DNA from: Minisyncoccota bacterium
Lineage (GTDB): Bacteria; Patescibacteriota; Minisyncoccia; Phycocordibacterales; CAIJYI01
Assembly: GCA_023229825.1 (NCBI GenBank)
Contig: JALNYN010000003.1
Location: 17,178 to 81,177, forward strand
Direction: 5' to 3'
DNA length: 64,000 bases
The notes beneath the pieces were generated by a model that worked only from the letters and a program-made list of their open reading frames with translations, made no database searches and was not told the DNA's origin. The position numbers and the translations under genes are program-made. Below, one piece after another: positions 41,552-50,508 of this stretch; position 1 is the stretch's first letter, and each line of letters begins with the position of its first letter.

Positions 41552-43003
41552 TTAGTCGTATACTTCGAACAATCGAGTTTTTCGATTTACATCCAGGCCG
41601 CCGCCGCGCATGAATTCTACTATCCTTCTATCCATGATGATGTGGCGTTTTTCTATTTTTTTGGCGAGTGTCAGACCTTCGAGGCTGGTGCATCTTGAGA
41701 GCGCGACGTAGGTTTGCCCGTGTGCGAAGGTGCCGGTGTCGATATCGAGCACGACCTTTTCAAATGTTTTTCCCTGGCTTTTGTGGATCGTTACGGCCCA
41801 TGCGAGTTTGAGCGGATACTGACGGAAAGACCCGACGGCTTCCGGAACGATCTGGGCGGAATCGTTGACGTAAAATTGATAGATCTCCCACGTGAAGGGC
41901 TCGACTTGGACGAGATCGCCGTCGTTTAATTTCACCTCCAAAATATCTCCGTTGAAATCTTTGGTGCGGGAAACGATCTTTCCGATGCTTCCATTTACCC
42001 ACCTTCCGCGGATATCGTTGTTGAGCATCATTATTTGTGCGCCAACCTTGAGGCGCAGCTTCCCTTCCGTCGGAAACTGGTTTTCTTGAAAATCTCCGTC
42101 CGTTTTTGCTTTGTATGAAAATTCGGTTCCCGCGAGCCGTTTCAATTCCGCCTCGTTTATTTCCGCCACTTTTCGGTTCGTCGGCGCGAGATACACGGAA
42201 AAATCGCTTCCCGGCTTATGCTTATAGCCGGGAATATGCCGCGCATTCAGATCTTCCAGTTCCCGAAACCCGATCGAGTTATCACGAACGGCGTTTAAAA
42301 TTTTTATGAAAGAGAGATCTTTCTGGCGATAGATCTTCTCGAGCTCGACCGTTTCAAATTCGACATCGGCAAGCGACCGCGCGCTGAAAAAATACGGGCT
42401 TCCGTAATATTCGTTCATCATTTCTTCCTCTTCTCGTCCGACAACGGGAGGCAGTTGATACAGGTCGCCGATAAAGATCATCTGCACGCCGCCGAACGGT
42501 TCAGCCTTGCGATCGCGATTGAGGCGGAGTGCGCGATCCACGCAGTCGAGCAGATCGGCGCGGACCATTGAGATCTCGTCGATCACGATGGCGTGCAGCT
42601 CCTCGTAAATATTTTTTTGTTCTTTGTCCGCGCGGCGTTTGACCGTAGCGGGAGTGATGCCGGGTTTGAATTTAAAAAAGGAATGGATCGTTTGTCCGCG
42701 AACGTTGAGAGCCGCAACTCCGGTAGGCGCCAAGACGACGATCTTCTTTTTCGTATGTTCGCGGAAATATTCGAGCAGCGTGGATTTTCCCGTACCCGCG
42801 CGTCCGGTCACAAAAACGCTTTTGGTGCCGTGTTCCATGACATCGAGCGCCTTTTGGAAAGAGTCGTTGATCTCGACATTAAAATTTTTTTTCGACGAAG
42901 CATTGGGTTTTATATCATTTTTCTTTCCCTGCGTAGCTTTTAGCGAAGCAGAGGGCTGATTTTTATGAAGAGAAACTCTCCGAAGCGGTGTTCTTTTTAG
43001 CAT
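41552..43003 (-). CDS. Pif1/RecD-like SF1B helicase
   Basis: 483 aa. Walker A GRAGTGKST (67-75), Walker B VIDEISMV, GDLYQLPPV motif III, and the C-terminal AWAVTIHKSQGKTFEKV and YVALSRCTSLEGL, the Pif1 arrangement. It would unwind DNA 5' to 3', including at G-quadruplex or stalled forks. N-terminal 40 residues are basic and disordered. TATACT on the minus strand is 6 nt before the ATG, indicating a leaderless transcript. Confidence 0.92.
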   Translation of the reverse strand: MLKRTPLRRVSLHKNQPSASLKATQGKKNDIKPNASSKKNFNVEINDSFQKALDVMEHGTKSVFVTGRAGTGKSTLLEYFREHTKKKIVVLAPTGVAALNVRGQTIHSFFKFKPGITPATVKRRADKEQKNIYEELHAIVIDEISMVRADLLDCVDRALRLNRDRKAEPFGGVQMIFIGDLYQLPPVVGREEEEMMNEYYGSPYFFSARSLADVEFETVELEKIYRQKDLSFIKILNAVRDNSIGFRELEDLNARHIPGYKHKPGSDFSVYLAPTNRKVAEINEAELKRLAGTEFSYKAKTDGDFQENQFPTEGKLRLKVGAQIMMLNNDIRGRWVNGSIGKIVSRTKDFNGDILEVKLNDGDLVQVEPFTWEIYQFYVNDSAQIVPEAVGSFRQYPLKLAWAVTIHKSQGKTFEKVVLDIDTGTFAHGQTYVALSRCTSLEGLTLAKKIEKRHIIMDRRIVEFMRGGGLDVNRKTRLFEVYD

Positions 43004-43033
43004 TCGGACAGTATAACATAAATGATATTATTA

Positions 43034-43063
43034 TAAAAAATGCCCAGCGGGAAAGCCGGGCAT
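43034..43063 (-). terminator. Terminator after purF
   Basis: Minus strand: TGCCCGGC / GCTGGGCA (one unpaired base) then T6. Confidence 0.8.
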
Positions 43064-43067
43064 GAGA

Positions 43068-44456
43068 TCATAATTCGGGATAATTCCCGGTAAAGCAGGC
43101 GTTGCAAAAACGGGTCTTTTCCTTGGGGTAATTCTGTTCCCCGAGCGCATAATGCAAACCTTCAAGAGAAATGAATGCGAGCGAGTCGGCGTTGAAAAAT
43201 TTTCGCATCTCTTCGATATCCATTTTTGATGCGATCAACTCGTTGTCTGACGGTGTGTCTATTCCGTACACGCAATGATGCCGAAATGGAGGACTCGCGA
43301 TACGGATATGAACTTCTTTCGCGCCGGCGTCCCGAACCATTTTTACCAGCAGTTTGAAAGTTGTTCCGCGCACGATCGAATCATCGACGAGGATAACTTT
43401 CTTTCCAAAAAGAACGCCGTTGTCGGTGCAATATTTTCTCCGCGCGCCGTCTTCCCGAAGCGCTTCTGACGGCTGTATAAATGTCCTTGCCGTATAGCTT
43501 CGTTTCCTGATAAGTCCCCGTTTCAAACGCAAACCGAGGACTTTCGCATATCCCTCAGCCGCGCCGATTCCCGATTCAGGAACAGGCGAAACAAAGTAAA
43601 CATCGGAAGCCGATAAACCGTCCGGAAGATCGTATTTTACCGGAGATTCTTTAGCGAGAATTTTTCCGATGCGATAGCGCGATGCGGAAACCTGCAAATC
43701 GTCTACCAGACTATCGGGACGGGCAAAATATACCTGTCTGAAAATGCAATGAGCACACGCCTTTTTCTCAAAAGGAAACAGGCTCAAAAAACCAAATTCT
43801 GAAATATCGATCATTTCACCGGGCTTGATCTCACGGATGAATTCCGCGCCGATCTCATTCAATGCGCACGTTTCTGTGGCGAGCAGATAGCACCCGTCCT
43901 TTTTCCCCAAAGATAACGGGTGAAAACCGCGAGGGTCGCGCACGCCGATAATGTGCCGGTTTTCCGTAAGGATCACCAGCGAATAGGCTCCCTTCACTTT
44001 TCCGAGCGCATCAACCAAACTTTCCATAAACGTCTCTTTTCCGCTCTTTGCGATCAGGTCGAGGATCACTTCCGTATCGCTCGTCGATTGAAACCTGCTG
44101 CCGCTTCGCAAATTGTCGGTGCGAATCGCATCGGCGTTCAGCAAATTGCCGTTGTGGGCGATGCCAATCCCGCCGAACCGCGTCTCGCTGAAACATGGCT
44201 GGGCGTTGCGGAGATGATTGCCCCCGCTTGTCGAATACCGGACATGTCCGATCGCGACCGATCCCGCGAGCCGAGCAAGGATTGCAGAATCCACGTTCAC
44301 AAAACCACGATCTCGGTGAGAGTGAAATCGCTCTCCGTTTCCTTCATAACTAAGGATACCAAACGCTTCCTGTCCACAATGCTGAAGAGCGACAAGCCCC
44401 GAAACTACCAGCGACGCCGCGTCATTTTTCGAAAATGCGCCTATTATTCCACACAT
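43068..44456 (-). CDS. purF: Amidophosphoribosyltransferase PurF
   Basis: 462 aa. MCGIIGAF provides the N-terminal Cys nucleophile of the glutaminase (no propeptide); GHVRYSTSGGNHLRNAQP binds glutamine; VILVDDSIVRGTT is the PRPP loop. It commits PRPP to purine synthesis. AGGAGG lies 6 nt before the ATG, one of the few core genes here with a strong ribosome site. A purD-like gene is 10 kb away; the other pur genes are not seen. Confidence 0.94.
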   Translation of the reverse strand: MCGIIGAFSKNDAASLVVSGLVALQHCGQEAFGILSYEGNGERFHSHRDRGFVNVDSAILARLAGSVAIGHVRYSTSGGNHLRNAQPCFSETRFGGIGIAHNGNLLNADAIRTDNLRSGSRFQSTSDTEVILDLIAKSGKETFMESLVDALGKVKGAYSLVILTENRHIIGVRDPRGFHPLSLGKKDGCYLLATETCALNEIGAEFIREIKPGEMIDISEFGFLSLFPFEKKACAHCIFRQVYFARPDSLVDDLQVSASRYRIGKILAKESPVKYDLPDGLSASDVYFVSPVPESGIGAAEGYAKVLGLRLKRGLIRKRSYTARTFIQPSEALREDGARRKYCTDNGVLFGKKVILVDDSIVRGTTFKLLVKMVRDAGAKEVHIRIASPPFRHHCVYGIDTPSDNELIASKMDIEEMRKFFNADSLAFISLEGLHYALGEQNYPKEKTRFCNACFTGNYPEL

Positions 44457-44507
44457 TTTTTACCTCCTTTGTTGTTCAAAAAACAAATACAAACTGCAGT
44501 ATAAAAC

Positions 44508-44543
44508 AAAAAGAGCGAAATGGGAAGCCCACCTCGCTCTTTT
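44508..44543 (-). terminator. Terminator between sod and purF
   Basis: AAAAAGAGCGA / TCGCTCTTTT stem around a GGGAAGCCC core. Confidence 0.85.
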
Positions 44544-44551
44544 CCCTATAT

Positions 44552-45121
44552 TTATTGCGCGAATCTTTCCTCAACTTTCTTCCAATCGATCGCCTGCCAA
44601 AAGGCTTCGACATAGTCGGCGCGGCGGAGTCCGTAATCGAGCATGAAGGCATGTTCAAAAACATCCATGACGAGAAGCGGGGCCGTTCCGGACAAAAGTC
44701 CGACATCGTGTTCGTTGACCCAGATATTGAAAAGTCTTCCCTCTTCCTTGTGATACGCGAGGATCACCCAGCCGATGCCCCGCATGGCTCCGGTGGCGCG
44801 AAAATCTTTTTCCCAATTTTCGTATGAACCGAAACGTTCGGCGATCTTCTTGTACAGTTCGCCGTCTTCCGGAAACGGCTGATTTTCGACGGAGAGATTT
44901 TCAAAATACAGTTCATGCAAATGCATCCCGTTCCATTCCCACGCAAAGCGGCGTTTGAGTTCGGAATATTCGGGAGAGCCCACCTCGATGGTTTCCGATT
45001 TTTCCGCAAGTTTGTTCACATTCGCCACATATCCGCCATAAAGCGTAAAATGATTTTTTAACAGCGCGTCGCTGAATCCGGCAAGTCCGAGCAGGTGCTC
45101 ATAATTTTTTGGTTCGTACAT
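44552..45121 (-). CDS. sod: Iron/manganese superoxide dismutase
   Basis: 189 aa. Metal ligands are expected in LLKNHFTLYGGY (His), NGMHLHELYF (His), LVMDVFEHAFMLDYG (Asp and His). GIGWVILAY and WVNEHDVG are active-site flanks. It removes superoxide in the cytoplasm. The metal cannot be decided. The presence of this enzyme fits exposure to oxygen. Confidence 0.9.
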   Translation of the reverse strand: MYEPKNYEHLLGLAGFSDALLKNHFTLYGGYVANVNKLAEKSETIEVGSPEYSELKRRFAWEWNGMHLHELYFENLSVENQPFPEDGELYKKIAERFGSYENWEKDFRATGAMRGIGWVILAYHKEEGRLFNIWVNEHDVGLLSGTAPLLVMDVFEHAFMLDYGLRRADYVEAFWQAIDWKKVEERFAQ

Positions 45122-45212
45122 ATAAATAAATTTATATTAGATAAATAATAATACCAATTGTATCCTTTACTACGCATTATAGCATATTCTCTTTCATGAA
45201 ATCCTTAGATAC

Positions 45213-45237
45213 AAAAAAGCGGGGACAATATCCCCGC
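45213..45237 (-). terminator. Terminator for the 42-aa gene
   Basis: Minus strand: GCGGGGA, loop TATTG, TCCCCGC, T6. Confidence 0.9.
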
Positions 45238-45259
45238 CGTTGGTTGTTGATCTTATCGA

Positions 45260-45388
45260 TCAATCCGTGTCATCGCTGACTCTTTTGTCGCCGTTATATA
45301 TGGCTCGCCGTGCCCAGCATCCCGGAACCTTATGGCACAAAAAATCAACGATCTTTCCCCATTTTCTTTTCAGATATCTAAACATCAT
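45260..45388 (-). CDS. Small basic protein (42 aa)
   Basis: Begins MMFRYLKRKWGKIVDFLCHK and ends RVSDDTD. AAGGAG lies just upstream of the two adjacent ATGs (the second gives better spacing), and a strong terminator follows. Basic amphipathic N-terminus. Unknown family. Confidence 0.6.
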   Translation of the reverse strand: MMFRYLKRKWGKIVDFLCHKVPGCWARRAIYNGDKRVSDDTD

Positions 45389-45522
45389 CTCTCTCCTTTG
45401 TTCAAAACTGCGGAAGGAGCCGCCCGAAATACATTATAGTCATAAAATAAAATTGAGCAACACTTTGTCCGTAGCGCACTTATGCATTAGGTTTTTTTCT
45501 ATTTTTCATATATAATAGAGTC

Positions 45523-45639
45523 ATGGCAAAAAGAATTAGCGTCAACACAAAAAACAAAGCAACACGCTCAAAGAAGACGAAGAAACGCCTTGCTATCAAA
45601 TCCGTGAAGATCGCGGCGAAAAAGGCGAAGAAAAAATAA
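45523..45639 (+). CDS. Small lysine-rich protein (38 aa)
   Basis: Begins MAKRISVNTKNKATRSKKTK and ends KKAKKK; about half of the residues are Lys/Arg. TATAAT (45511-45516) is 6 nt before the ATG, a leaderless start like those of the core genes. Composition suggests nucleic-acid or ribosome binding, as in histone-H1-like tails, but the role is inferred from composition only. Confidence 0.6.
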   Translation: MAKRISVNTKNKATRSKKTKKRLAIKSVKIAAKKAKKK

Positions 45640-45680
45640 AAAGGTAAAGAGCCGTTTTGTTTCGGAAATTTATTTCAATA

Positions 45681-45708
45681 AAAAACCGCCGATGGTTCGA
45701 CGGTTTTT
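45681..45708 (-). terminator. Terminator for the porin-like gene
   Basis: AAAAACCGCCGA / TCGACGGTTTTT, one mismatch, 4-nt loop. Confidence 0.8.
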
Positions 45709-45721
45709 GATGTATCGTTTT

Positions 45722-46759
45722 TTAGAAAAAAATGCGAACGCGCGTCATAATAGCGTTATCGCTTACGTTCGGTCCGCCGTCCGCACGGGTGTCGCTGTGG
45801 GTAAAATCAAGCGTAACCGAGCTATCTTTAAATCGACCATATCCTCCATCCTTCGGCAAAACAAGAGCAATGCCGGCGGTTTCGCTTCTTCCGCTTATCG
45901 GTCCGCCCGTCCTTTCCTCGTAGACTGCATGCACGCGAAGATCGAGTTTGTTATCTTTCATGCTCCACAACTTGTAATCGGGCAGCGTAAACCATCCTGT
46001 TTCCGTGTACGGTCTGTGTCCCGGGAGATGTGTCGACGAACGGAATGCCCCGTTGTACCAATCGAAGTTTTTGGTCGGACTCCACTTCGCGGTGACTCCT
46101 ATTTTATGAAATTCATCGCTCCATGCATTCATGAGGGCAAGCTGTAAGATGGTTTTGTCGCCGGCGGTATTTTTTATGGCATCCCATTGCAAACGCTGTG
46201 ATGTTTCTATTTTGCCGCTGCTCCAGCGATCTTTGTCGTTATACGGCAAACCGGTAGAACCCGTCACATCCCCAATAAAAAGGAGCCGCGGCGTGATCAT
46301 GGTTTGGACCTGTATTCCGGATGCATAGTGTTTAAAAGGGCTGTAGCCTTTTCCGGCCGGAATAGTCGCGTAGGAGGCGGGGAGATACATTTCACCGGCG
46401 GTCATCAAAAGTCCTCCGCGGATCGTCGTATCGGAAAACATCTTCCCGACCAGACCTTCTTTGCCGAAATTATAACCGACCCAGCCTTGGGTGATGTAGT
46501 TGGCATGAACGCGCGAATCAAGACCGGCGATATCGGTTTCCACAAAAGCCAGCCAATGTTCTTTGTATTTCAAGCCAGTGCGAATGCGAAATTGCGACGC
46601 CATGAAGTCTTGCTCTGAGCCGCCGACGATATTGGTGTAACCCCAAACATTTACTTCCAGATCGTTCTTTTTATAGATCGGCTCGACTTCATGTCCGGCG
46701 GCAAAAGCGCCGAAAGAAATAAAAAAAATGAAAAGAATTCGTATTATTATTTTTTTCAA
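45722..46759 (-). CDS. Exported beta-barrel-like (outer-membrane porin-type) protein
   Basis: 345 aa. Sec signal peptide (KKIIIRILFIFFISFGAFA). The rest has the alternating pattern of amphipathic strands (LEVNVWGYTNIVG, FRIRTGLKYKEHWLAFVETD, SVTLDFTHSDTRAD) and ends in Phe (MTRVRIFF), the usual signature of an outer-membrane barrel. TTG start with GGAGGA 8 nt upstream. CPR cells are thought to lack an outer membrane, so this is unexpected; it may be a transferred gene or a different strand-rich surface protein. Confidence 0.65.
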   Translation of the reverse strand: MKKIIIRILFIFFISFGAFAAGHEVEPIYKKNDLEVNVWGYTNIVGGSEQDFMASQFRIRTGLKYKEHWLAFVETDIAGLDSRVHANYITQGWVGYNFGKEGLVGKMFSDTTIRGGLLMTAGEMYLPASYATIPAGKGYSPFKHYASGIQVQTMITPRLLFIGDVTGSTGLPYNDKDRWSSGKIETSQRLQWDAIKNTAGDKTILQLALMNAWSDEFHKIGVTAKWSPTKNFDWYNGAFRSSTHLPGHRPYTETGWFTLPDYKLWSMKDNKLDLRVHAVYEERTGGPISGRSETAGIALVLPKDGGYGRFKDSSVTLDFTHSDTRADGGPNVSDNAIMTRVRIFF

Positions 46760-46849
46760 GGGAAAAGTCCTCCTTCATCTAAAAATCATGTTTCTATAGA
46801 GAAAACTACCATTGATCTTCTAACATGTAAAGTCGGCCATATTTTCGCA

Positions 46850-46967
46850 TATGTGTGAAACCGCATTAACTTGGTTGGTGCTATCGTCGTTTATGGTTAT
46901 TTTGAAGCACAAACTCGTTCAAGGTCTCCAAACGTTTCGGACGGGGTTATAAACCCCGTCCGGCGAC
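46850..46967. repeat. R1 hairpin with a degenerate MITE end
   Basis: CGCATATGTGTGAAACCGCA then TTAACTTGGTTGGTG resembles the MITE terminus; GGTTATTTTGAAGCACAAACTC is shared with its interior; the R1 hairpin is 46928-46967. It looks like a decayed half copy. Confidence 0.65.
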
Positions 46968-46989
46968 AAATAGATTTCCAATAATGTTT

Positions 46990-47391
46990 TTATTCTTTTT
47001 CCGATGTTTCCCCCTCCCAGTGTTCTTCGTTTGATTCTGCTTCTTCTTTGGTATGCCGGACGATCCCATCTTTATGTTCTGGGGGTGCGTAGATGGTATA
47101 GAGTTTTAGGTCCTCGGTCGCGGAAGTGTTGATAAAATTATGTTCCGTTCCGGCCGGTACGATGACCGCGGAGCCGTCCGAGATCGAATATTCAATTCCA
47201 TCCAAGATCGCTTTTCCTTCGCCTCCTTCGAAACGGAGAAATTGATCAAGGTGATGTACTTCCATGCCGATCTCCTCGCCGGGTTTTAGGCTCATGAGCA
47301 CCAGCTGGCAGTTTCTCGCGGTATAGAGTACGCGGCGAAAATCTTCGTTCGCAAGCGTTTCTTTTTCGATATTTATTACAAATCCTTTCAT
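46990..47391 (-). CDS. Cupin-domain protein
   Basis: 133 aa. Cupin motif 1 MEVHHLDQFLRFEGGEGKAI and motif 2 VIVPAGTEHNFINTS supply the usual His/Glu metal ligands. Acidic C-terminal tail. Cupins of this small size are isomerases, dioxygenases or binding proteins; the substrate is unknown. Confidence 0.85.
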   Translation of the reverse strand: MKGFVINIEKETLANEDFRRVLYTARNCQLVLMSLKPGEEIGMEVHHLDQFLRFEGGEGKAILDGIEYSISDGSAVIVPAGTEHNFINTSATEDLKLYTIYAPPEHKDGIVRHTKEEAESNEEHWEGETSEKE

Positions 47392-47427
47392 GGTAATTTT
47401 AATTTATCTTTTAATGGACCTGCGACA

Positions 47428-47490
47428 TGGATCCTGGGTCCATTCTCCGCCAAAGGCTACGGCATGGCGCAGCGCGGCCCGGGATGACGG
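47428..47490. repeat. R2 repeat with CCAAAGGCTACGG insert
   Basis: ATGGATCCTGGGTCC, an insert like those at 8549 and 26220, then GGCCCGGGATGACGG. Confidence 0.65.
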
Positions 47491-47571
47491 ATGGATATGA
47501 CGCATTGTAGCATTTTTCTCATGAATACTACATGAAAATACCGCCACGAAGTATGCGTGGCGGCTTGCGTT

Positions 47572-48618
47572 TTATTGCGTGTCAGCGCTTGCTTTTCCAT
47601 GAGCCTTCATGTACTTCTGGAAAAATTCATCCGGATTTCCGAATTCCGCGTAGACATCATACCGGTCGTGGTAGCCCAACAGATTTTTCGCGTGCTTGAT
47701 CGGACACCAGAAGCTTTCGGTAAGAGAGAATATTTCGCACGCGTACGAGATCACTCCGACGCAATACGTGCCCAGCGAATAATTTGCCGCTTGTATGAAA
47801 TTGGGTCCGGACAACCGGCAGTTTTTAAATGAAACGTATCGTCCGCGTTCTACGATCGGCAGCCGATATACGCGAAAACAAATGTGCTGATACAGAGTAA
47901 TGAACGCATCAAAGAGCATTATGATCGGTACTCCTGCATACCATACGACCGCCAAAATGCATTTCACAAATCCGGCACGACGCATTTGAGCAAATGATCC
48001 TCTTTGCGTCTCGCCGTCGTCCCGCCAAAGAAATTCAGACCGATTAAGAATTTCCGAAGAATACGCCACCAAGCCGTTTCCGTAGGAGCAATAACCGCAG
48101 TTCACTTTTTGCACGAAGTTTAAAAACTTGGCATACATTCTTTCGAAAATGAAATACCCTTTTCTTTCCGCGCGAGTGATCCCGTAAGCGGGAAAACACA
48201 CGTACTGCAGGATAATGACGTACAGATCGAGCAAAGCGATGAAGAATATTCCGGAATAAATGACGGGAGACACCGCGATGACCGCGGGTCCGATCTTTTT
48301 GAAGTACTTCCATAATCCGATCTTGCTCGCTATATGCAATCTTTCCAATTCCTTATCGAAAAGCTCTTTTCCTTTTTCAAGTCCTATTTGAATCCCCAAA
48401 CTCTGTTTAATGGATTCCACCTCTATTTGTTTTTGAAAAAAACGGACGATCTTTTCGAGGTGCGGAATAGAATCCGGATCGTTTGGGTTATCAAGCGTCA
48501 AATGATCTCTGACCGAACGAAGTTTTTTGTTCAGCTCCGTTTGAAAAAACTCCAATTCCCTTCTCAACGAAGATATATTGGAATCGGGATCTCTTTCCGA
48601 TTTGCGTCGATCTCCCAT
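47572..48618 (-). CDS. Hypothetical membrane protein with internal duplication
   Basis: 348 aa. AGGAGG lies 6 nt before this ATG (an ATG six codons upstream has no site). Coiled-coil N-terminus (15-100), then two halves each with a membrane helix followed by the same pattern: NFVQKVNCGYCSYGNGLVAY...EIL and NFIQAANYSLGTYCVGVISY...EIF, the second ending in SFWCPIKHAKNLLGY. The Cys residues in CGYC and TYC recur. Function unknown. Confidence 0.65.
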   Translation of the reverse strand: MGDRRKSERDPDSNISSLRRELEFFQTELNKKLRSVRDHLTLDNPNDPDSIPHLEKIVRFFQKQIEVESIKQSLGIQIGLEKGKELFDKELERLHIASKIGLWKYFKKIGPAVIAVSPVIYSGIFFIALLDLYVIILQYVCFPAYGITRAERKGYFIFERMYAKFLNFVQKVNCGYCSYGNGLVAYSSEILNRSEFLWRDDGETQRGSFAQMRRAGFVKCILAVVWYAGVPIIMLFDAFITLYQHICFRVYRLPIVERGRYVSFKNCRLSGPNFIQAANYSLGTYCVGVISYACEIFSLTESFWCPIKHAKNLLGYHDRYDVYAEFGNPDEFFQKYMKAHGKASADTQ

Positions 48619-48736
48619 AAAAAACCTCCTTTTCATCGTTGTTTGAGTTAATGAAATAGTAATCTATTTCCATCTTGCCACTTTGTTCTTTTCGCGTCAA
48701 GAAAAAAGCAGGTCCGAAAACCTGCTTAAAAATGAA

Positions 48737-49072
48737 TTAACAAAAGTCCCATTCTACGTGATACGGGCAGTCTTCCGAGTCACCGACGAAATATTTCCGG
48801 AAGGTAAATTGTACCCTATTATCACCAATTTTCCCCTCGTCGCCAGCAAAAATTCCGGAAGTGTCCTCTCCCCTTTCTTTCCTTTCCACTGGAAAATGCC
48901 CGTCGCATAGTAAGGTAATAAGTTCGTCGACCTCCCCACAAGTAAGAACGATGGAACCCGTGCTCTTAAAAATTTCAGCACACAGATTTTCGAAAATTAT
49001 TTTCGCCTCACGATCACGATCCCTTTCTTTTTTGAATTTGTTCACCTTCTCTTGCATTGCTTCTTTCGTCAT
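48737..49072 (-). CDS. Hypothetical small protein
   Basis: 111 aa, charged N-terminal helix (VNKFKKERDRDREAKIIFEN), then a mixed domain with LTCGEVDELITLLCDGHFPV and C-terminal ECPYHVEWDFC-like Cys residues. AAGGAG precedes the ATG. No family assigned. Confidence 0.6.
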   Translation of the reverse strand: MTKEAMQEKVNKFKKERDRDREAKIIFENLCAEIFKSTGSIVLTCGEVDELITLLCDGHFPVERKERGEDTSGIFAGDEGKIGDNRVQFTFRKYFVGDSEDCPYHVEWDFC

Positions 49073-49136
49073 CTTCGACTCCTTTTTAAAAGAAAACCCG
49101 AATGTAATATAATATATTTAATAAGCACTTGTCAAG

Positions 49137-50057
49137 TTAAAAAATGGAGATGAGGTAGGAATCGATCTCGCGCGCGGGCAGATCGTAGAAGAATTGGCCG
49201 TTGTTGTGAAGTTTAGCCGCAAGATCAACGCCGACGAATCGCCAATGCCATGGCTCGTATTGGAAATACGTGTTTTGTTTCGGGTACGAAAGAATGAATC
49301 CATATCGGTAAGCGTTTTCAGTGAGCCAGTTGTACGCGTCGCTTCCGTCGAATTTTATGAACGCCAAACCAAGTGTCGGCGTTGTCAGATCCATGGTCGT
49401 GCCGAGCTGGTGTTCTGAATATCCCTGATCGGCGGAAAATTTGTTGGCTCCGCTTCCGTAGGTAACGACGTAATTCGCTTTGAGCAAAGTCTGATCGCCG
49501 AAAGAACGATACGCACTGATGATCTGTATCGGGTTCGTCGATGTCGCGGCTTCGAGCATTTGCACGAGATACGGATAGGCTTTCGCATGGAACTGCGCCG
49601 TCTTATTTTTTTCAAAAACATATTTTGGGTCGATCACGGTCAAATTTTCCGGAACATAATGTTCGTTCAAAAAATACACCTTGGAATATTTTTGCAGAAG
49701 TTCTTTGTCTGTCTGAGATAACTTCGTAAGCTTTCCCACGGTGCCGCCGATGGCCTGGATCTGCGATTCGAACAGCGTGTTTTTATCTTTTTCCGACATG
49801 AGAGTCTGCGAAAGATCGGTGTTTTCCGCGTCTTTCCGCCCGAGTTCCGTTTCCATCGCCGCGATATTCTTTTCAAGCATCGAGATCTTTGCCTCTGACC
49901 GCGTTTTTTCCGTAGCGGATCTTTGCTTTACGGCCTGCAATTCATTATGCGTCTGGTAGAACGCATAGCCGCCATAACCGATCGCGGAAAAAAGCGCGAA
50001 TATGGCGAGAATTTTCAGAGCAAAAAATAGCTTGCGTTTTTTTGATTTGTCTTCCAT
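49137..50057 (-). CDS. VanY-type D-alanyl-D-alanine carboxypeptidase (M15B)
   Basis: 306 aa. Membrane anchor (LFFALKILAIFALFSAIGYG), coiled-coil stalk (about 40-100), then the M15 domain: IISAYRSFGDQ, GYSEHQLGTTMDL (SxHxxGxxxD zinc motif) and EPWHWRFVG with the last His. It trims peptidoglycan stem peptides outside the membrane. TATACT on the minus strand is 6 nt before the ATG. Confidence 0.92.
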   Translation of the reverse strand: MEDKSKKRKLFFALKILAIFALFSAIGYGGYAFYQTHNELQAVKQRSATEKTRSEAKISMLEKNIAAMETELGRKDAENTDLSQTLMSEKDKNTLFESQIQAIGGTVGKLTKLSQTDKELLQKYSKVYFLNEHYVPENLTVIDPKYVFEKNKTAQFHAKAYPYLVQMLEAATSTNPIQIISAYRSFGDQTLLKANYVVTYGSGANKFSADQGYSEHQLGTTMDLTTPTLGLAFIKFDGSDAYNWLTENAYRYGFILSYPKQNTYFQYEPWHWRFVGVDLAAKLHNNGQFFYDLPAREIDSYLISIF

Positions 50058-50136
50058 TACTCAAGTATATCACGGACAGAGCCATTTTGAATAATTTTGT
50101 TTTCAGCATATACTGAACACAAATACAGATAAAATC

Positions 50137-50397
50137 ATGAACAAGTATCTGCAAACACCCGAACACATTCTGGATCTTCACGGAATGACTTGCCGGGAAT
50201 CAAAAACGGCGATATTCCGCCTGCTTTCCGATCATCGATACTCGCATGTTCGCATCATCACGGGAAAAGGAACCTTTCGTGAAAAAAGCGGCACCTTGCG
50301 CGAATTCGTAAAAACCATACTAAAAGACAACGGTATTGATTTCCGTCCGTCCAAACTGAGCGATGGCGGCGAAGGAGCGCTGGAAGTATTTTTGTAA
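50137..50397 (+). CDS. Stand-alone Smr-domain protein
   Basis: 86 aa. LDLHGMT (13-19) and IITGKGTFREKSGTLREFV are the Smr hallmarks; FRPSKLSDGGEGALEVFL ends the domain. Smr domains bind or nick branched DNA or act on RNA in ribosome rescue; the domain is usually fused to MutS2, here it stands alone. Confidence 0.9.
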   Translation: MNKYLQTPEHILDLHGMTCRESKTAIFRLLSDHRYSHVRIITGKGTFREKSGTLREFVKTILKDNGIDFRPSKLSDGGEGALEVFL

Positions 50398-50409
50398 AAC
50401 AAAAAAAAC

Positions 50410-50449
50410 GAGTCGTTCATATTTCGCATATGCGAAATATGAACGACTC
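50410..50449. terminator. Perfect 40-bp palindrome
   Basis: Two 20-nt arms, left GAGTCGTTCATATTTCGCAT, with no loop between, preceded by A8. As RNA it would form a long hairpin, so it may serve as a terminator of the Smr gene; the lack of a T run is unusual. Confidence 0.6.
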
Positions 50450-50508
50450 TTACAAAAGAATTTCGCCCTCTTATTTCAGAAATTACTGTTTTCAGGTATA
50501 ATGGAGCT

